Assembly (NCBI GenBank): GCA_023264995.1
Contig: JAHFUR010000039.1
Coordinates: forward strand, 1-40,647
DNA length: 40,647 nucleotides
Direction: 5' to 3'
DNA from: Acidimicrobiia bacterium
GTDB taxonomy: Bacteria; Actinomycetota; Acidimicrobiia; Acidimicrobiales; AC-14
Below, one piece after another: positions 7,484-14,664 of the stretch. Every line of letters starts with the position of its first letter. The first letter of the stretch is position 1. The notes below the pieces were generated by a model, which saw nothing but the letters and a program-made list of their open reading frames with translations, made no database searches and had not been told where the DNA came from. The position numbers and the translations under genes were made by a program.

Positions 7484-8638
7484 CTACGGGGTGGGTCGCC
7501 GGCGCAGGCGCCGGCCGGCCCAGACCGAGATCAGGCCGCCGCCGCCGGGGATCAGGAGCAGCTTGGCCAGCGGGTTGGCGAAGAAGCCGTTGACCTTGTC
7601 GTCCACGATGTGGAGGACGGGTTGCGGCACGGCGGTCACGTCGATGACCGCCTCGTGGAGCTCCTCGCTCCCGGGCCGGGTCGGCTGGCCGCTCTCGATC
7701 ACCCTGGGAAGGAGGTGGAGGCCGAGCTTCAGGCCCGCTCCGGCCCGGGTCGGCGTCACCTGCCAGCTGAAGGTGAGCACCCGGCTGTCGACGAAGGACT
7801 GCCCGATGGCGCCGGGCGGCGTCACCGTGAAGCCGTCGCCGGCGAGGGTCACATCGACCGTGCACCGCAGGATGTGGAGCTCGACGATCGTCGTCCGGTC
7901 CGGGCTGGGCAGGACGGCTGCGGTCACATCCGGTGCGTCCAGTGCCAGCTTGGCGACAACATCGGTCGGCACGCCCACGGTCATGCGCCGGTTCGGTGCG
8001 TACACGAGCCGGCTGCTGGCTTTGCGGAGCTGGCGCTCGCAGTCGGCCACGTTCTTGGGCAACCCCAGCGTGGTCGCCGGCGCGGCCGACCGGGAGGTCG
8101 TCGGCGAGGTCGCGGTCGTCCCCGTCCCCCGCGTGGTCACCGTCGGCGCCGTGGCCGGGGGCCGGGTGCCGACGGTGGTGGCCGGCGCCACGGTGGTCCT
8201 GGGGACGCTGGTCGCACCGCCGGGGAGCGATGTCGTCGTCACGACCGTCGAGGAGCTCGACCCGGTGGTGACCAGGAAGGGCACCAGGCCGACGACCAGT
8301 TCGGGGGCGGCGGGAGACGCCTGGCAGGTGGCGACCACCGCGTGGCTGACCGGGTCGCTGTCGGGGACACGGAAGGTCACCGTCCCCCGGCCGTCGGCGC
8401 CGCTGTCGGTGCCCAGCAGGGGGCCGGCGGCGTCAGTCCAGCGGAGGCGGTACGTGTCGCAGAGGACGACGGGCTGCTCGGCCAGCACCGTGTCGCCGAT
8501 GTGGCCGAGCGCCGGCAGGAGCACCAAGGTGCCGTCGGCGCCGGCCGGCGCACCCGCAAACACCGACGCGCCGAGGGCCAGCCCGACGCCCACCAGGCTG
8601 GCGCCGACGCGCCGCCGCTGAGATTGATGTTGTTCCAT
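7484..8638 (-). CDS. Secreted Thr/Pro-rich protein with C-terminal membrane anchor
   Basis: A 384-residue exported protein of unknown function. An N-terminal signal peptide (RRR then GASLVGVGLALGASVFAGAPAGA) precedes a beta-rich domain (~residues 35-125) with a Cys pair (C59 and C105 region). A low-complexity linker rich in Thr, Ser, Pro and Val (~126-190) follows, typical of glycosylated cell-wall spacers. A second domain (~195-345) has two Cys (NVADCERQL and HILRCTVDV). Near the C-terminus a hydrophobic segment (FFANPLAKLLLIPGGGGLISVWAG) is followed by an Arg cluster, consistent with a membrane anchor facing outwards. I do not recognise the family. It sits alone between the MarR regulator and the Clp-N regulator, with a 12-bp inverted repeat just after its stop. 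Confidence 0.75.
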   Translation of the reverse strand: MEQHQSQRRRVGASLVGVGLALGASVFAGAPAGADGTLVLLPALGHIGDTVLAEQPVVLCDTYRLRWTDAAGPLLGTDSGADGRGTVTFRVPDSDPVSHAVVATCQASPAAPELVVGLVPFLVTTGSSSSTVVTTTSLPGGATSVPRTTVAPATTVGTRPPATAPTVTTRGTGTTATSPTTSRSAAPATTLGLPKNVADCERQLRKASSRLVYAPNRRMTVGVPTDVVAKLALDAPDVTAAVLPSPDRTTIVELHILRCTVDVTLAGDGFTVTPPGAIGQSFVDSRVLTFSWQVTPTRAGAGLKLGLHLLPRVIESGQPTRPGSEELHEAVIDVTAVPQPVLHIVDDKVNGFFANPLAKLLLIPGGGGLISVWAGRRLRRRPTP

Positions 8639-8707
8639 GCCAGACAGAGCGCGTCGCCGGCAGTTTGAGACGCGACGGCGCCTCCGGCGAGCGAGCCGGT
8701 CTGTGGT

Positions 8708-8727
8708 CCGGCGGCACCGGTCGCCGG
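8708..8727 (-). terminator. Small GC hairpin downstream of the MarR gene
   Basis: CCGGCG (8708-8713) and CGCCGG (8722-8727) can pair around an 8-nt loop, 13 nt after the stop of the minus-strand MarR gene. There is no T-tract, and GC-rich sequence yields such short stems by chance, so this is only a possible terminator. Confidence 0.3.
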
Positions 8728-8740
8728 GCTCAGCGGTCTC

Positions 8741-9220
8741 CTACGGCCCGTCCCCTTCGCAGTCCGGCAGGAGCAGGCCGTCGCGGATGGCGGCGCTGAT
8801 CTCGCCGAGCTGGGCCACCTGCGCGGGCGTGAGCACGTCGAAGACGTGGCGGCGCACCCCCTCGACGTGGCCGGGGGCGGCCGCCTCGATGGCCGCGAAA
8901 CCCTGGTCGGTCATCACGGCCAGCGCGCCCCGTTTGTCGGTGGGGCACGCTTCGCGGCGCACCCAGCCCGCTTCCTCCAGCCGGGTGACGGCATGCGAGA
9001 GGCGGCTGCGGGACGACTGGCACATGTCGGCCAACTGGTTCATGCGCAAGGTGCGGCCGGGCGCCTCGGAGAGGGCGACGAGGATCTCGTAGTAGGTGTG
9101 GGGGATGTCCGCATCACGCTGGAGCTCACGATCGAGCTGGTCGGTCAGCAGGCGCATGGCGGCGAGGAACGCCCGCCAGGTCCGCTGCTCGTCGACGCTG
9201 AGCCACCTCGTCTCCTCCAC
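8741..9220 (-). CDS. MarR-family transcriptional regulator
   Basis: A 159-residue winged-helix regulator. The helical N-terminus (TWRAFLAAMRLLTDQLDREL) and dimer region lead into the wHTH: EILVALSEAPGRTLRMNQLADMCQSSRSRLSHAVTRLEEAGWVRR (~residues 47-91; recognition helix around SSRSRLSHAVTRLE). The beta wing follows with the family-typical DKRGALAVMTDQG. The GTG at 9220 was chosen because it fits the conserved length and a TACCAT -10-like box ends 6 nt upstream. Only 6 bp separate its start from the ATG of the divergent RNA methyltransferase, and a perfect 14-bp palindrome lies just upstream, so autorepression and control of the neighbour are likely. The ligand is unknown; MarR proteins commonly respond to phenolic or oxidising compounds. 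Confidence 0.88.
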   Translation of the reverse strand: MEETRWLSVDEQRTWRAFLAAMRLLTDQLDRELQRDADIPHTYYEILVALSEAPGRTLRMNQLADMCQSSRSRLSHAVTRLEEAGWVRREACPTDKRGALAVMTDQGFAAIEAAAPGHVEGVRRHVFDVLTPAQVAQLGEISAAIRDGLLLPDCEGDGP

Positions 9221-9226
9221 GCCCCT

Positions 9227-10045
9227 ATGGTACCGAGAACGTTGAAGCTTCAACCGGAGCCGGTCGACGACCCCAACGACCGGCGCGTCGCCGACTTCTT
9301 CCGGCTGAGCGACCCCGTCCTGCGCCGGCAGGTGGAGGCCGCGGGCGACGGGTTCTTCGTGGCCGAGGGGGCGCTGGTCATCCGCCAGCTGTTGGCCTCG
9401 CCGTACCCGTTGCGGGCCGTGCTGGTCACCACTCAGGGCCTGGCCGCCCTCGGGGAGGAGCTGGCCGGGGTCGACGCGCCGGTCTACCTGGTGAGCCAGG
9501 CGCTCATGAGCGCGGTCACCGGTTTCCACTTCCACCGGGGCGCGCTGGCCTCCGCCGCCCGCCTCCCCCCGCCGGCCCTGTCCACGGTGGTAGCGGGGGC
9601 CGACCTGGTGCTGATGGCCGAGGGGGTCACCGACAACGAGAACCTCGGCGCGCTCTTCCGCAATGCCGCCGCCTTCGGGGTGGGTGCCGTGGTGCTCGAC
9701 GCCACCACGGCCGACCCTCTCTACCGTCGCTCGGTGCGGGTGTCGATGGGCCAGGTCCTCCGCCTGCCCCACGCCCGGGTGCCCGACGCCGCCGGCGCCA
9801 TCGCCCAGCTACAGGGCCTGGGCTACGAGGTGCTGGCCCTCACGCCGGTCGCCGGCGCCGAGGACGTGCGCTCCGTCAGGCCCCGCCCGATGCAGGTGTT
9901 GCTGGTCGGCGCCGAGGGCCCGGGCCTGACCGAGCCGGCGCTACGGGCGGCTGACCGGCGGGTCCGGATCGCCATGGCCGCCGGCGTCGACTCCCTCAAC
10001 GTCGCCACCGCTGCCGCCGTCGCCCTCCACCACCTGGCCCGCTGA
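9227..10045 (+). CDS. TrmH/SpoU-family RNA 2'-O-methyltransferase
   Basis: A 272-residue SPOUT methyltransferase that would place a 2'-O-methyl group on rRNA or tRNA. The N-terminal part (~residues 15-100; RRVADFFRLSDPVLRR..., FFVAEGALVIRQLLAS) is the substrate-binding domain common to TrmH-like rRNA methyltransferases. The C-terminal knot carries motif 1 NENLGALFRNAAAFGVGAVVL (with Asn and Arg), motif 2 VLLVGAEGPGLT and motif 3 VDSLNVATAAAVALHHLA. ATG 9227 is used here, but TTG 9242 is possible because a palindromic operator overlaps codons 5-10. It is divergent from the MarR gene, and its last 105 bp overlap the convergent TetR gene. The exact target nucleotide cannot be told from sequence. 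Confidence 0.9.
   Translation: MVPRTLKLQPEPVDDPNDRRVADFFRLSDPVLRRQVEAAGDGFFVAEGALVIRQLLASPYPLRAVLVTTQGLAALGEELAGVDAPVYLVSQALMSAVTGFHFHRGALASAARLPPPALSTVVAGADLVLMAEGVTDNENLGALFRNAAAFGVGAVVLDATTADPLYRRSVRVSMGQVLRLPHARVPDAAGAIAQLQGLGYEVLALTPVAGAEDVRSVRPRPMQVLLVGAEGPGLTEPALRAADRRVRIAMAAGVDSLNVATAAAVALHHLAR
9241..9254. promoter_or_regulatory. Perfect 14-bp palindrome, probable MarR operator
   Basis: GTTGAAGCTTCAAC reads identically on both strands. Its symmetric TTGAA/TTCAA halves resemble operators described for several MarR-family repressors. It lies 20 bp upstream of the marR-like GTG, overlapping its probable -35 region, and inside the first codons of the divergent methyltransferase if that gene starts at 9227. 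A shared operator for both genes is an inference. Confidence 0.65.
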
Positions 10046-10675
10046 CCCCGCATACCTCGACAGCAGGCTGATCAGCGAGTCGAGGCCGTGCTCGAACTCG
10101 GCGTCGGCGTCGAACTCGGTCAGGTGGGCACCCATCTCGGCGATCCGGGGCACGGCACTCGGGTCGATGGGCGCCACGTGGGCGCCGGCGGCGACGTCGA
10201 CCGGGCGGAAGAACCCCCCGCACTCCAGGGAGACGAAGCCGATGGCGAACGATGCGGTGAGCCGGTACGCGGTGGCCGTCTGGGCCGGGCTGAGCCCGGC
10301 TCGGCGCAGCGAGTCGAGGGCCGACTCCAGGCTGCGCAGGCCCTCCGACCCGGTGGGCGGTTGGCGCATGGTGAGCGGGACCAGGTTCGGATGGGCCAGC
10401 GCCACCCGGCGGAACTCCCGGATGAGGTGGCGTAGCGCGTCCCAGGGGGGCATCGTCGGGCCCGGCAGCTGGAACTCGCTGACGAGGAGGTTGACCACAC
10501 CCAGGAGCACGTCGTCCTTGTTGTCGACGTGGCCGTAAAGCGACATGGTGGCCACGCCCAGCTGCGTGGCCAGGCGGCGCATCGTGAGGGCGTCGATGCC
10601 CTCGGCGTCCATCAGGCGCAGGGCGGCCCGGTAAATCCCCTCGGCGCTGAGGGGTTCACGCACAAAAATTGTCAT
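9941..10675 (-). CDS. TetR-family regulator (TetR_C_1-like)
   Basis: A 244-residue repressor. The N-terminal HTH spans ~residues 10-57: IYRAALRLMDAEGIDALTMRRLATQLGVATMSLYGHVDNKDDVL, where the YGHVDNKDDLL-type end is characteristic of the branch closest to TetR itself. The C-terminal ligand domain (~75-215; HPNLVPLTMRQPP, AYRLTASFAIGFVSLECGGFF) is helical. The last ~25 residues are Gly/Asp-rich and read through 105 bp of the convergent methyltransferase gene, so the functional protein probably ends functionally around residue 220. A cytosine-rich spacer and an inverted repeat CGTAC-ACC-GTACG upstream suggest an operator. The upstream methyltransferase gene overlaps its start by 20 bp and may be its regulated neighbour. 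Confidence 0.85.
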   Translation of the reverse strand: MTIFVREPLSAEGIYRAALRLMDAEGIDALTMRRLATQLGVATMSLYGHVDNKDDVLLGVVNLLVSEFQLPGPTMPPWDALRHLIREFRRVALAHPNLVPLTMRQPPTGSEGLRSLESALDSLRRAGLSPAQTATAYRLTASFAIGFVSLECGGFFRPVDVAAGAHVAPIDPSAVPRIAEMGAHLTEFDADAEFEHGLDSLISLLSRYAGSAGQVVEGDGGSGGDVEGVDAGGHGDPDPPVSRP

Positions 10676-11378
10676 CTGGGCTCGACAACTCGTACACCGT
10701 ACGTATACTAGTGACGGCGCCCTTCCTCACCCCGTCCGCCGTGGGGTCGAGTGGGGCGCCACTTCTTTTTCCTCGTGGCCCGGGCCCGGCGGGCCGGCGC
10801 CCGAGAAGGGCCCGGTGGAGCACGCCGCCGAACGACTGCGACGTGACCTCCATCCCGGCGAAGCCGGCGGAAACCATCTGGCCCGCCGTTTCCTCGACCC
10901 ACGCCGGCGTGGCGCCGCCCGGAGGGTCGTCGGTGCGGGCCATCAGCACCATGGCCACCCGCCCGCCCGGCGCGAGCACCCGGTGGAGCTCACGCAGGCC
11001 CCGGTCAGGCGGCGACCAGAACTGGAGGGAGTTGAGCGACCCGGCCCGGGTGAAATGCCCGCCGGGGAAGGGCAGTTGGCCGGCGTCGGCGCAGTGGATC
11101 TCGACGCGCCCTTCGCGTACGGCCACCCGGTTCCGGCGTTGGGCATGGCGGACCATCGTCGGCGACGCATCGACGCCGACCACCTGCCCGCGGCTGGCCT
11201 GGGCGGCGAAGGCGACAGCCAGGCCGGGGCCGCAGCCCACGTCGAGCACCCGGTCGTCCGGGCCGACGTCGAGGCAGTCGACCATCCACCGGTTGGCGTC
11301 ACCGGTCAGGCGGGCCACGACGTGGGCGGCCAACCACCCCTTCGGGCCCGTGGGCGATCCGAACTGTGACACCGGCAT
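10656..11378 (-). CDS. Class I SAM-dependent methyltransferase (UbiE-like)
   Basis: A 240-residue methyltransferase with motif I VLDVGCGPGLAVAFA (~residues 45-59), acidic VVGVDASPTMVRHA, motif II/IV ADAGQLPFPGGHFTRA and ELHRVLAPGGRVAMVLMA. The N-terminal SPTGPKGWLAAHVVARLTGDANRWM is typical of small-molecule methyltransferases of the UbiE/Methyltransf_11 class. ATG 11378 is preferred to a further upstream possible start at 11432. The conserved fold ends around residue 205; the last ~35 residues read through the promoter and operator region of the following tetR-like gene and 20 bp into it, so the tail may be non-conserved or reflect a frame problem at the AAAAAG run (10766-10771). Substrate unknown. 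Confidence 0.8.
   Translation of the reverse strand: MPVSQFGSPTGPKGWLAAHVVARLTGDANRWMVDCLDVGPDDRVLDVGCGPGLAVAFAAQASRGQVVGVDASPTMVRHAQRRNRVAVREGRVEIHCADAGQLPFPGGHFTRAGSLNSLQFWSPPDRGLRELHRVLAPGGRVAMVLMARTDDPPGGATPAWVEETAGQMVSAGFAGMEVTSQSFGGVLHRALLGRRPAGPGPRGKRSGAPLDPTADGVRKGAVTSIRTVYELSSPDDNFCA
10691..10703 (-). promoter_or_regulatory. Inverted repeat CGTAC-ACC-GTACG, possible TetR operator
   Basis: A 5-bp perfect inverted repeat around 3 nt lies 15 bp upstream of the TetR start, next to a GTATAC palindrome (10703-10708). The minus strand reads TAGTAT just upstream (10705-10710), a fair -10 box. The position between -10 and start codon suits an autoregulatory operator. Short arms make this tentative. 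Confidence 0.45.
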
Positions 11379-11504
11379 TTTGGGGCCGTTCAGCTCCCCC
11401 GTGCTGGCGGGCGGCGGGCCGGTGCCGGGCACATGCCGACAGTCTGGCCGATGGCGGCCGCCAAGGTGGATCCTGCGGTCCGGTCGCCGAACGGCCGGCG
11501 CCTC

Positions 11505-11933
11505 CTACAGGATGCAGATGCCCGGCGTCTGGGCCACGTTGGAGTTGACCGACCGCCACAGGCTCTTGGAAGCCTGGACGACGTAGTAGTAGGTGCCGGT
11601 GGTGGGCCGGGTGTTGTCGCCCGAGGTGGTCGACTGGCCCGACACCGTGCCGACCGAGGTGAACGGCCCGCTGCTGCTCGTGCCCCGGAAGATCTCGTAG
11701 CCGTCGGCCCAGGTCGACGACGTCGCCGTCCAGTTGAGCCGGATGTGGGTCGGGGTGAGCAGGAAGCAGGAGGCCGACAGGCTGGACGGCGCGGCCAACG
11801 TTGCCGAGGAGACCGACGATGTGGGGTGGGTCGGGTTGGAGGTGAACGTGGCCACGGCCGGCGACGCGGCCGAGGCGGCGGCGAGCATGACGACGGCCAG
11901 GCTGACGACGGCACGCACGAGGGGCCGGCGCAT
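11505..11933 (-). CDS. Secreted fibronectin type III-like protein, SipW-type signal
   Basis: A 142-residue exported protein. The signal peptide (RRPLVRAVVSLAVVMLAAASAASPAVA) is followed by ATFTSNPTHPTSSVSSATL, the T-F/S-N pattern seen after SipW-type signal peptides. The mature part (~residues 45-142) resembles a single FN3 domain: LSASCFLLTPTHIRLNWTAT, then GYEIFRGTSSSGPFTSVGTV and TYYYVVQASKS. Cys55 and the C-terminal Cys140 could form a disulfide. The ATG directly abuts the stop of the signal peptidase gene (TAGATG on the minus strand), so the two are coupled. Likely a minor surface or fibre component processed by that peptidase. The specific role is inferred from synteny. Confidence 0.8.
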   Translation of the reverse strand: MRRPLVRAVVSLAVVMLAAASAASPAVATFTSNPTHPTSSVSSATLAAPSSLSASCFLLTPTHIRLNWTATSSTWADGYEIFRGTSSSGPFTSVGTVSGQSTTSGDNTRPTTGTYYYVVQASKSLWRSVNSNVAQTPGICIL

Positions 11934-12494
11934 CTATGCCGCCACCTCCTCCGGCCCGGCCGGGTGTGGGCCCTCTTCCTCGCGCCAGATGGCGACGACC
12001 CACACCAGCGCCAGCACCGCCGGGACGAGCCGCACCGTCACGGTGTGCAGGAGGGGCGACCGCACCCGGGAGATGAGCCGCCCGAGGCCGGGGACGGCGA
12101 AGCGGGCCCGCCACACGGTGGGGTCGTCGATCCGGGCCAACCAGGGGTCGGGGGCGTTGTTGGCGTCGCCCTGCGTCTGGATGACCGGGTGGGCCGTGCC
12201 CTCACCCTCGACCACGGCGACGACCCGGTGGGACACGATCCGGCGGTCGCCGACGGGCACCTGGTAGGTGACGACCTGGCCGACCCGCACCTGGTCGGGA
12301 CGCTCGGGGGTGATGACGGCCACCGAGCCTTCGGGCATCCCCGGGCGCATGCTGGCGGTCAGGACGGTGACGGTGCGGTACCGCCCGGTCCGGGGGCCGA
12401 TCCCGAGGGCCATCAGCATGGCCACGCTGCCGGCCAGCAGCGCCCACGCGGCCAGGCTGACAAGCCGGGCCGACACTCTTGCGACTGTTCTCAC
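11934..12494 (-). CDS. sipW: SipW-type signal peptidase I (Ser-His class)
   Basis: A 186-residue membrane protease that would remove signal peptides on the outer face of the membrane. A transmembrane helix at ~residues 11-31 is followed by the catalytic Ser48 in TVLTASMRPGMPEGS, His89 in RIVSHRVVAV (replacing the Lys of ordinary bacterial enzymes) and the Asp box TQGDANNAPD (D110, D116). A second hydrophobic helix near residues 150-172 ends the protein. This is the ER/archaeal-like S26B class to which Bacillus SipW belongs. GTG 12494 is chosen because GGGAGG sits 4-5 nt upstream and because a longer reading frame (to 12545) would start inside a strong hairpin. It lies between two proteins with SipW-like signals, its probable substrates. 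Confidence 0.88.
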   Translation of the reverse strand: MRTVARVSARLVSLAAWALLAGSVAMLMALGIGPRTGRYRTVTVLTASMRPGMPEGSVAVITPERPDQVRVGQVVTYQVPVGDRRIVSHRVVAVVEGEGTAHPVIQTQGDANNAPDPWLARIDDPTVWRARFAVPGLGRLISRVRSPLLHTVTVRLVPAVLALVWVVAIWREEEGPHPAGPEEVAA

Positions 12495-12521
12495 GATCCC
12501 TCCCGGTCGCTGGCCGCGCCA

Positions 12522-12552
12522 CGGCGGGGTGGCCGGTGAGGCCACCCCGCCG
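12522..12552 (-). terminator. 13-bp perfect hairpin between TasA-like and SipW-like genes
   Basis: CGGCGGGGTGGCC (12522-12534) pairs perfectly with GGCCACCCCGCCG (12540-12552) around a 5-nt loop. The stem begins 17 nt after the stop of the TasA-like gene and ends 27 nt before the signal peptidase GTG. There is no T-tract. It most likely attenuates transcription or protects the upstream mRNA 3' end, so that the structural protein is made in excess over its peptidase. That functional reading is inference; the pairing is seen directly. Confidence 0.75.
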
Positions 12553-12569
12553 TTGCTCAGCGGTGCTCG

Positions 12570-13178
12570 CTATCGGTTGGTGGCCGTGCGCTGGGTACCC
12601 AGGAACGAGTAGTCGATCACCGACGACAGCGTCTGGAACGTGTTGCCGGCCGTGGACGGCAGGGTCAGCTTGATCCGCAGGTGGGCGGTGCCGGATGCGG
12701 TGAGGATGGACAGGCCGCTCAGGGTTGCACCCGAGCGGATCACGGTGCCGGTCGTCAGGTTGGCCGTCGTCGTCCCTGAGCAGGTGTAGGTGTAGGCCGG
12801 GCTCGAGCCCGACTCGGTCCAGGCCACCGAGCATTCGTCGATGAGCATCTGGAGCCCGTTGGTGGCGTCAGTGTCGAGGAGCGAGGTTGTCGTCGGGGCG
12901 GATGTCGTGAGGGTGACGGACCCGAGACCGTCGGTGCTGGTGCTGATCAGGTCGACGGCGCGCTGGATGGTGTCACCGGGGACGACGTTCGTCGCCGACA
13001 CGCTGAGGCGGTTCGCCGCGCCGGACGCGCCCAGGGCGATGGCCACGGTGCCGCTCGATACCGAATGGGTCGCCGAAGTGGTGCTGGTGAAGGTGGCGAA
13101 GGTGCCCAGTCCGGCAATGGATGCCGTGGTACCGACCGCCGCGATGGTGAGGAGGACTTTCCTGGAGAGGTGCTTCAT
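12570..13178 (-). CDS. TasA/camelysin-like secreted protein (M73 family)
   Basis: A 202-residue secreted protein. The N-terminus MKHLSRKVLLTIAAVGTTASIAGLGTFATFTSTTS is split by a long hydrophobic core and ends in the SipW-type FATFTS pattern. The mature region is Thr/Ser-rich and predicted all-beta: VSSGTVAIALG, VSATNVVPGDTIQRAVDL (the NVVPGD turn is a family hallmark), GSVTLTTSAP, then LQMLIDECSVAW...YTYTC with a Cys pair, and HLRIKLTLPSTAGNTFQTLSSVIDYSF at the end. This matches camelysin/TasA, whose Bacillus members polymerise into biofilm fibres. It is followed by a strong hairpin, the SipW-like peptidase and an FN3-like protein. Whether it forms fibres here is unknown. Confidence 0.82.
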   Translation of the reverse strand: MKHLSRKVLLTIAAVGTTASIAGLGTFATFTSTTSATHSVSSGTVAIALGASGAANRLSVSATNVVPGDTIQRAVDLISTSTDGLGSVTLTTSAPTTTSLLDTDATNGLQMLIDECSVAWTESGSSPAYTYTCSGTTTANLTTGTVIRSGATLSGLSILTASGTAHLRIKLTLPSTAGNTFQTLSSVIDYSFLGTQRTATNR

Positions 13179-13263
13179 GTGCGTTACCCCGTTTCGGCTT
13201 GGGGCCAGGCCGATCGGCGCAGCTCCCTACTCCCGCTATCGGCCGGTCCTGGGGGGACGCGAA

Positions 13264-13279
13264 TGAGTCATGCGACTCA
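13264..13279. repeat. Inverted repeat TGAGTC-ATGC-GACTCA
   Basis: A 6-bp perfect inverted repeat with a 4-nt loop, 23 nt after the FKBP stop and about 85 bp upstream of the TasA-like start. CGAA/TTCG can extend the stem past small bulges. It could end the FKBP transcript or serve as an operator for the TasA-like gene; the sequence does not decide. Confidence 0.4.
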
Positions 13280-13302
13280 ATTCGATCGCACCGTGTGGTG
13301 GT

Positions 13303-13683
13303 TCAGCCCACCCCGAGGAGGTCGACGACGAAGATCAGCGTCTCGCCGCCCTTGATGGCGCCCCGGGCGCCGGCGTCGCCGTAGCCGAGGTGCGGCGGGA
13401 TGGTGATGCGGCGCCGGCCGCCGACCTTCATCCCGGCCACGCCCTGGTCCCAGCCGGCGATGACCCGGCCGGCGCCCAAGGGGAAGCTGAAGGAGCCGGG
13501 CCGGTTCCACGACGCGTCGAACTCCTTGTTGGTGCTCCACGCCACACCGACGTAGTGGACCTGCACGCTCTTGCCGGCGACGGCCTCGGCGCCGTCGCCC
13601 TCGATGAGGTCCTCGGTGACGAGCTCGGTGGGCGGGGCCTGGTCCGGCGGGACCTCGACGTGGGGCTTCTGGGCATCGGTCAT
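13303..13683 (-). CDS. FKBP-type peptidyl-prolyl cis-trans isomerase
   Basis: A 126-residue single-domain FKBP that would catalyse proline cis-trans isomerisation in the cytosol. A Pro-rich N-terminus (~20 residues) precedes the fold: LVTEDLIEGDGAEAVAGKSVQVHYVG, FDASWNRPGSFSFPLGAGRVIAGWDQGVAGMKVGGRRRITIPPHLGYG and GETLIFVVDLLGV, given here as its characteristic segments. The VHYVG, FPLG, VIAGWDQ, IPPHLGYG and FVVDLL elements build the active-site pocket. No signal peptide is seen. ATG 13683 is preferred over an in-frame TTG two codons upstream because AAAGGG lies at good spacing. It sits between the amidase and TasA-like genes; no specific link is visible. Confidence 0.92.
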   Translation of the reverse strand: MTDAQKPHVEVPPDQAPPTELVTEDLIEGDGAEAVAGKSVQVHYVGVAWSTNKEFDASWNRPGSFSFPLGAGRVIAGWDQGVAGMKVGGRRRITIPPHLGYGDAGARGAIKGGETLIFVVDLLGVG

Positions 13684-13695
13684 GGGCAAACCCTT

Positions 13696-14664
13696 TCACA
13701 GCCGGGGGTCGTGGCACGCCGGCGGGGGACCGGCCGCCGGCGGGGGATCGGTGCGGGGGTAGGGGTCGACGAAGCCGGAACCGGGGTCGCGGGTGGTGAG
13801 GTAGCGGACGATGCCGCGCGCCACCGCCTGGCCCTCGGCTCGCTGCACGTCGGGCCGGGCCAGCAGGTCGGCCTCCGACGGGTTGGTGACGAAGGCCAGC
13901 TCGGCCAGCACGCTGACCACGTCGGGCGACTGCCGGAGCACCGCGTAGTAGTCGCCCTGGCTGCCGGTGCGGTACTTGGCGCCGGCGTCCCGGTCGGCCA
14001 CCCACGCGGCCGCGTAGGCCGACAAGGCCCGGACCACCTCCTCGTAGACCAGGCCGGCCAGCCGTTTCGAGCCCGCCGACCCGACCTGGTAGTAGGTCTC
14101 CGACCCCGGCCCGGCTCGCGGCCCGTCGGGGTCGGCGTTGTGGTGAATGGAGACGAACGCCCGGGGAGCCACGGCGCGGGCGATCTCGGACCGGGTGGCG
14201 AGGGACAGGTCGTAGTCGCCGGTGCGGGTGAGCAGCGCCGGCACGCCAGCGGCGGCCAAAGCGGCCTGCGCTTCCCGGGCGACGGCCAGGTTGACCGCGG
14301 CCTCGGTCAGGCCGGCGGGCGAGATGGCGCCGGGCTGAGCCCCCCCGTGGCCCGGGTCGAGCACGACAACCGGCGAGCCCGCCGAGCGGGCTTGGCTGCC
14401 GGTCAGGGTGGCGGTGGCATTGCAGGGCGTGCGGACCGTCCACCCGTCCCCGGCAGGCGAGACCACCGGGACGACGATCCCGGCGGAGGTGACCAGCGCC
14501 CTGGGGGTGCCGTCGCCGCCGGGGGCCGGCGGGGCCGGGAGCAGGCCCGGGGGCGGGGGGGTGCCGGCGGCCCGTCCGACCACGCCGGCGCCCTGCCCCT
14601 GGTCACCGCAGGCCGAGCCGGCCAGCAGGACGACCAGGACCGCGACGGCCGGGCGGAGGCGCAC
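13696..14664 (-). CDS. N-acetylmuramoyl-L-alanine amidase (Amidase_3)
   Basis: A 322-residue exported peptidoglycan hydrolase that cleaves the MurNAc-L-Ala bond. Starting at GTG 14664, it has a short signal sequence (VAVLVVLLAGSACG) whose Cys may be lipidated, although the residue at -3 is not the usual Leu. A Pro/Gly linker follows. The catalytic zinc domain (~residues 110-300) shows VVVLDPGHGG (zinc His), the Glu in GLTEAAVNLAVA (second zinc ligand), FVSIHHNAD (third, His) and the catalytic Glu in VSVLAELAFVTNPSEADLL. The C-terminal ~30 residues are Pro-rich. Its GTG shares one base with the stop of the upstream ABC-F gene, so the two are translationally coupled. Likely role: cell separation or wall turnover. 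Confidence 0.9.
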   Translation of the reverse strand: MRLRPAVAVLVVLLAGSACGDQGQGAGVVGRAAGTPPPPGLLPAPPAPGGDGTPRALVTSAGIVVPVVSPAGDGWTVRTPCNATATLTGSQARSAGSPVVVLDPGHGGAQPGAISPAGLTEAAVNLAVAREAQAALAAAGVPALLTRTGDYDLSLATRSEIARAVAPRAFVSIHHNADPDGPRAGPGSETYYQVGSAGSKRLAGLVYEEVVRALSAYAAAWVADRDAGAKYRTGSQGDYYAVLRQSPDVVSVLAELAFVTNPSEADLLARPDVQRAEGQAVARGIVRYLTTRDPGSGFVDPYPRTDPPPAAGPPPACHDPRL

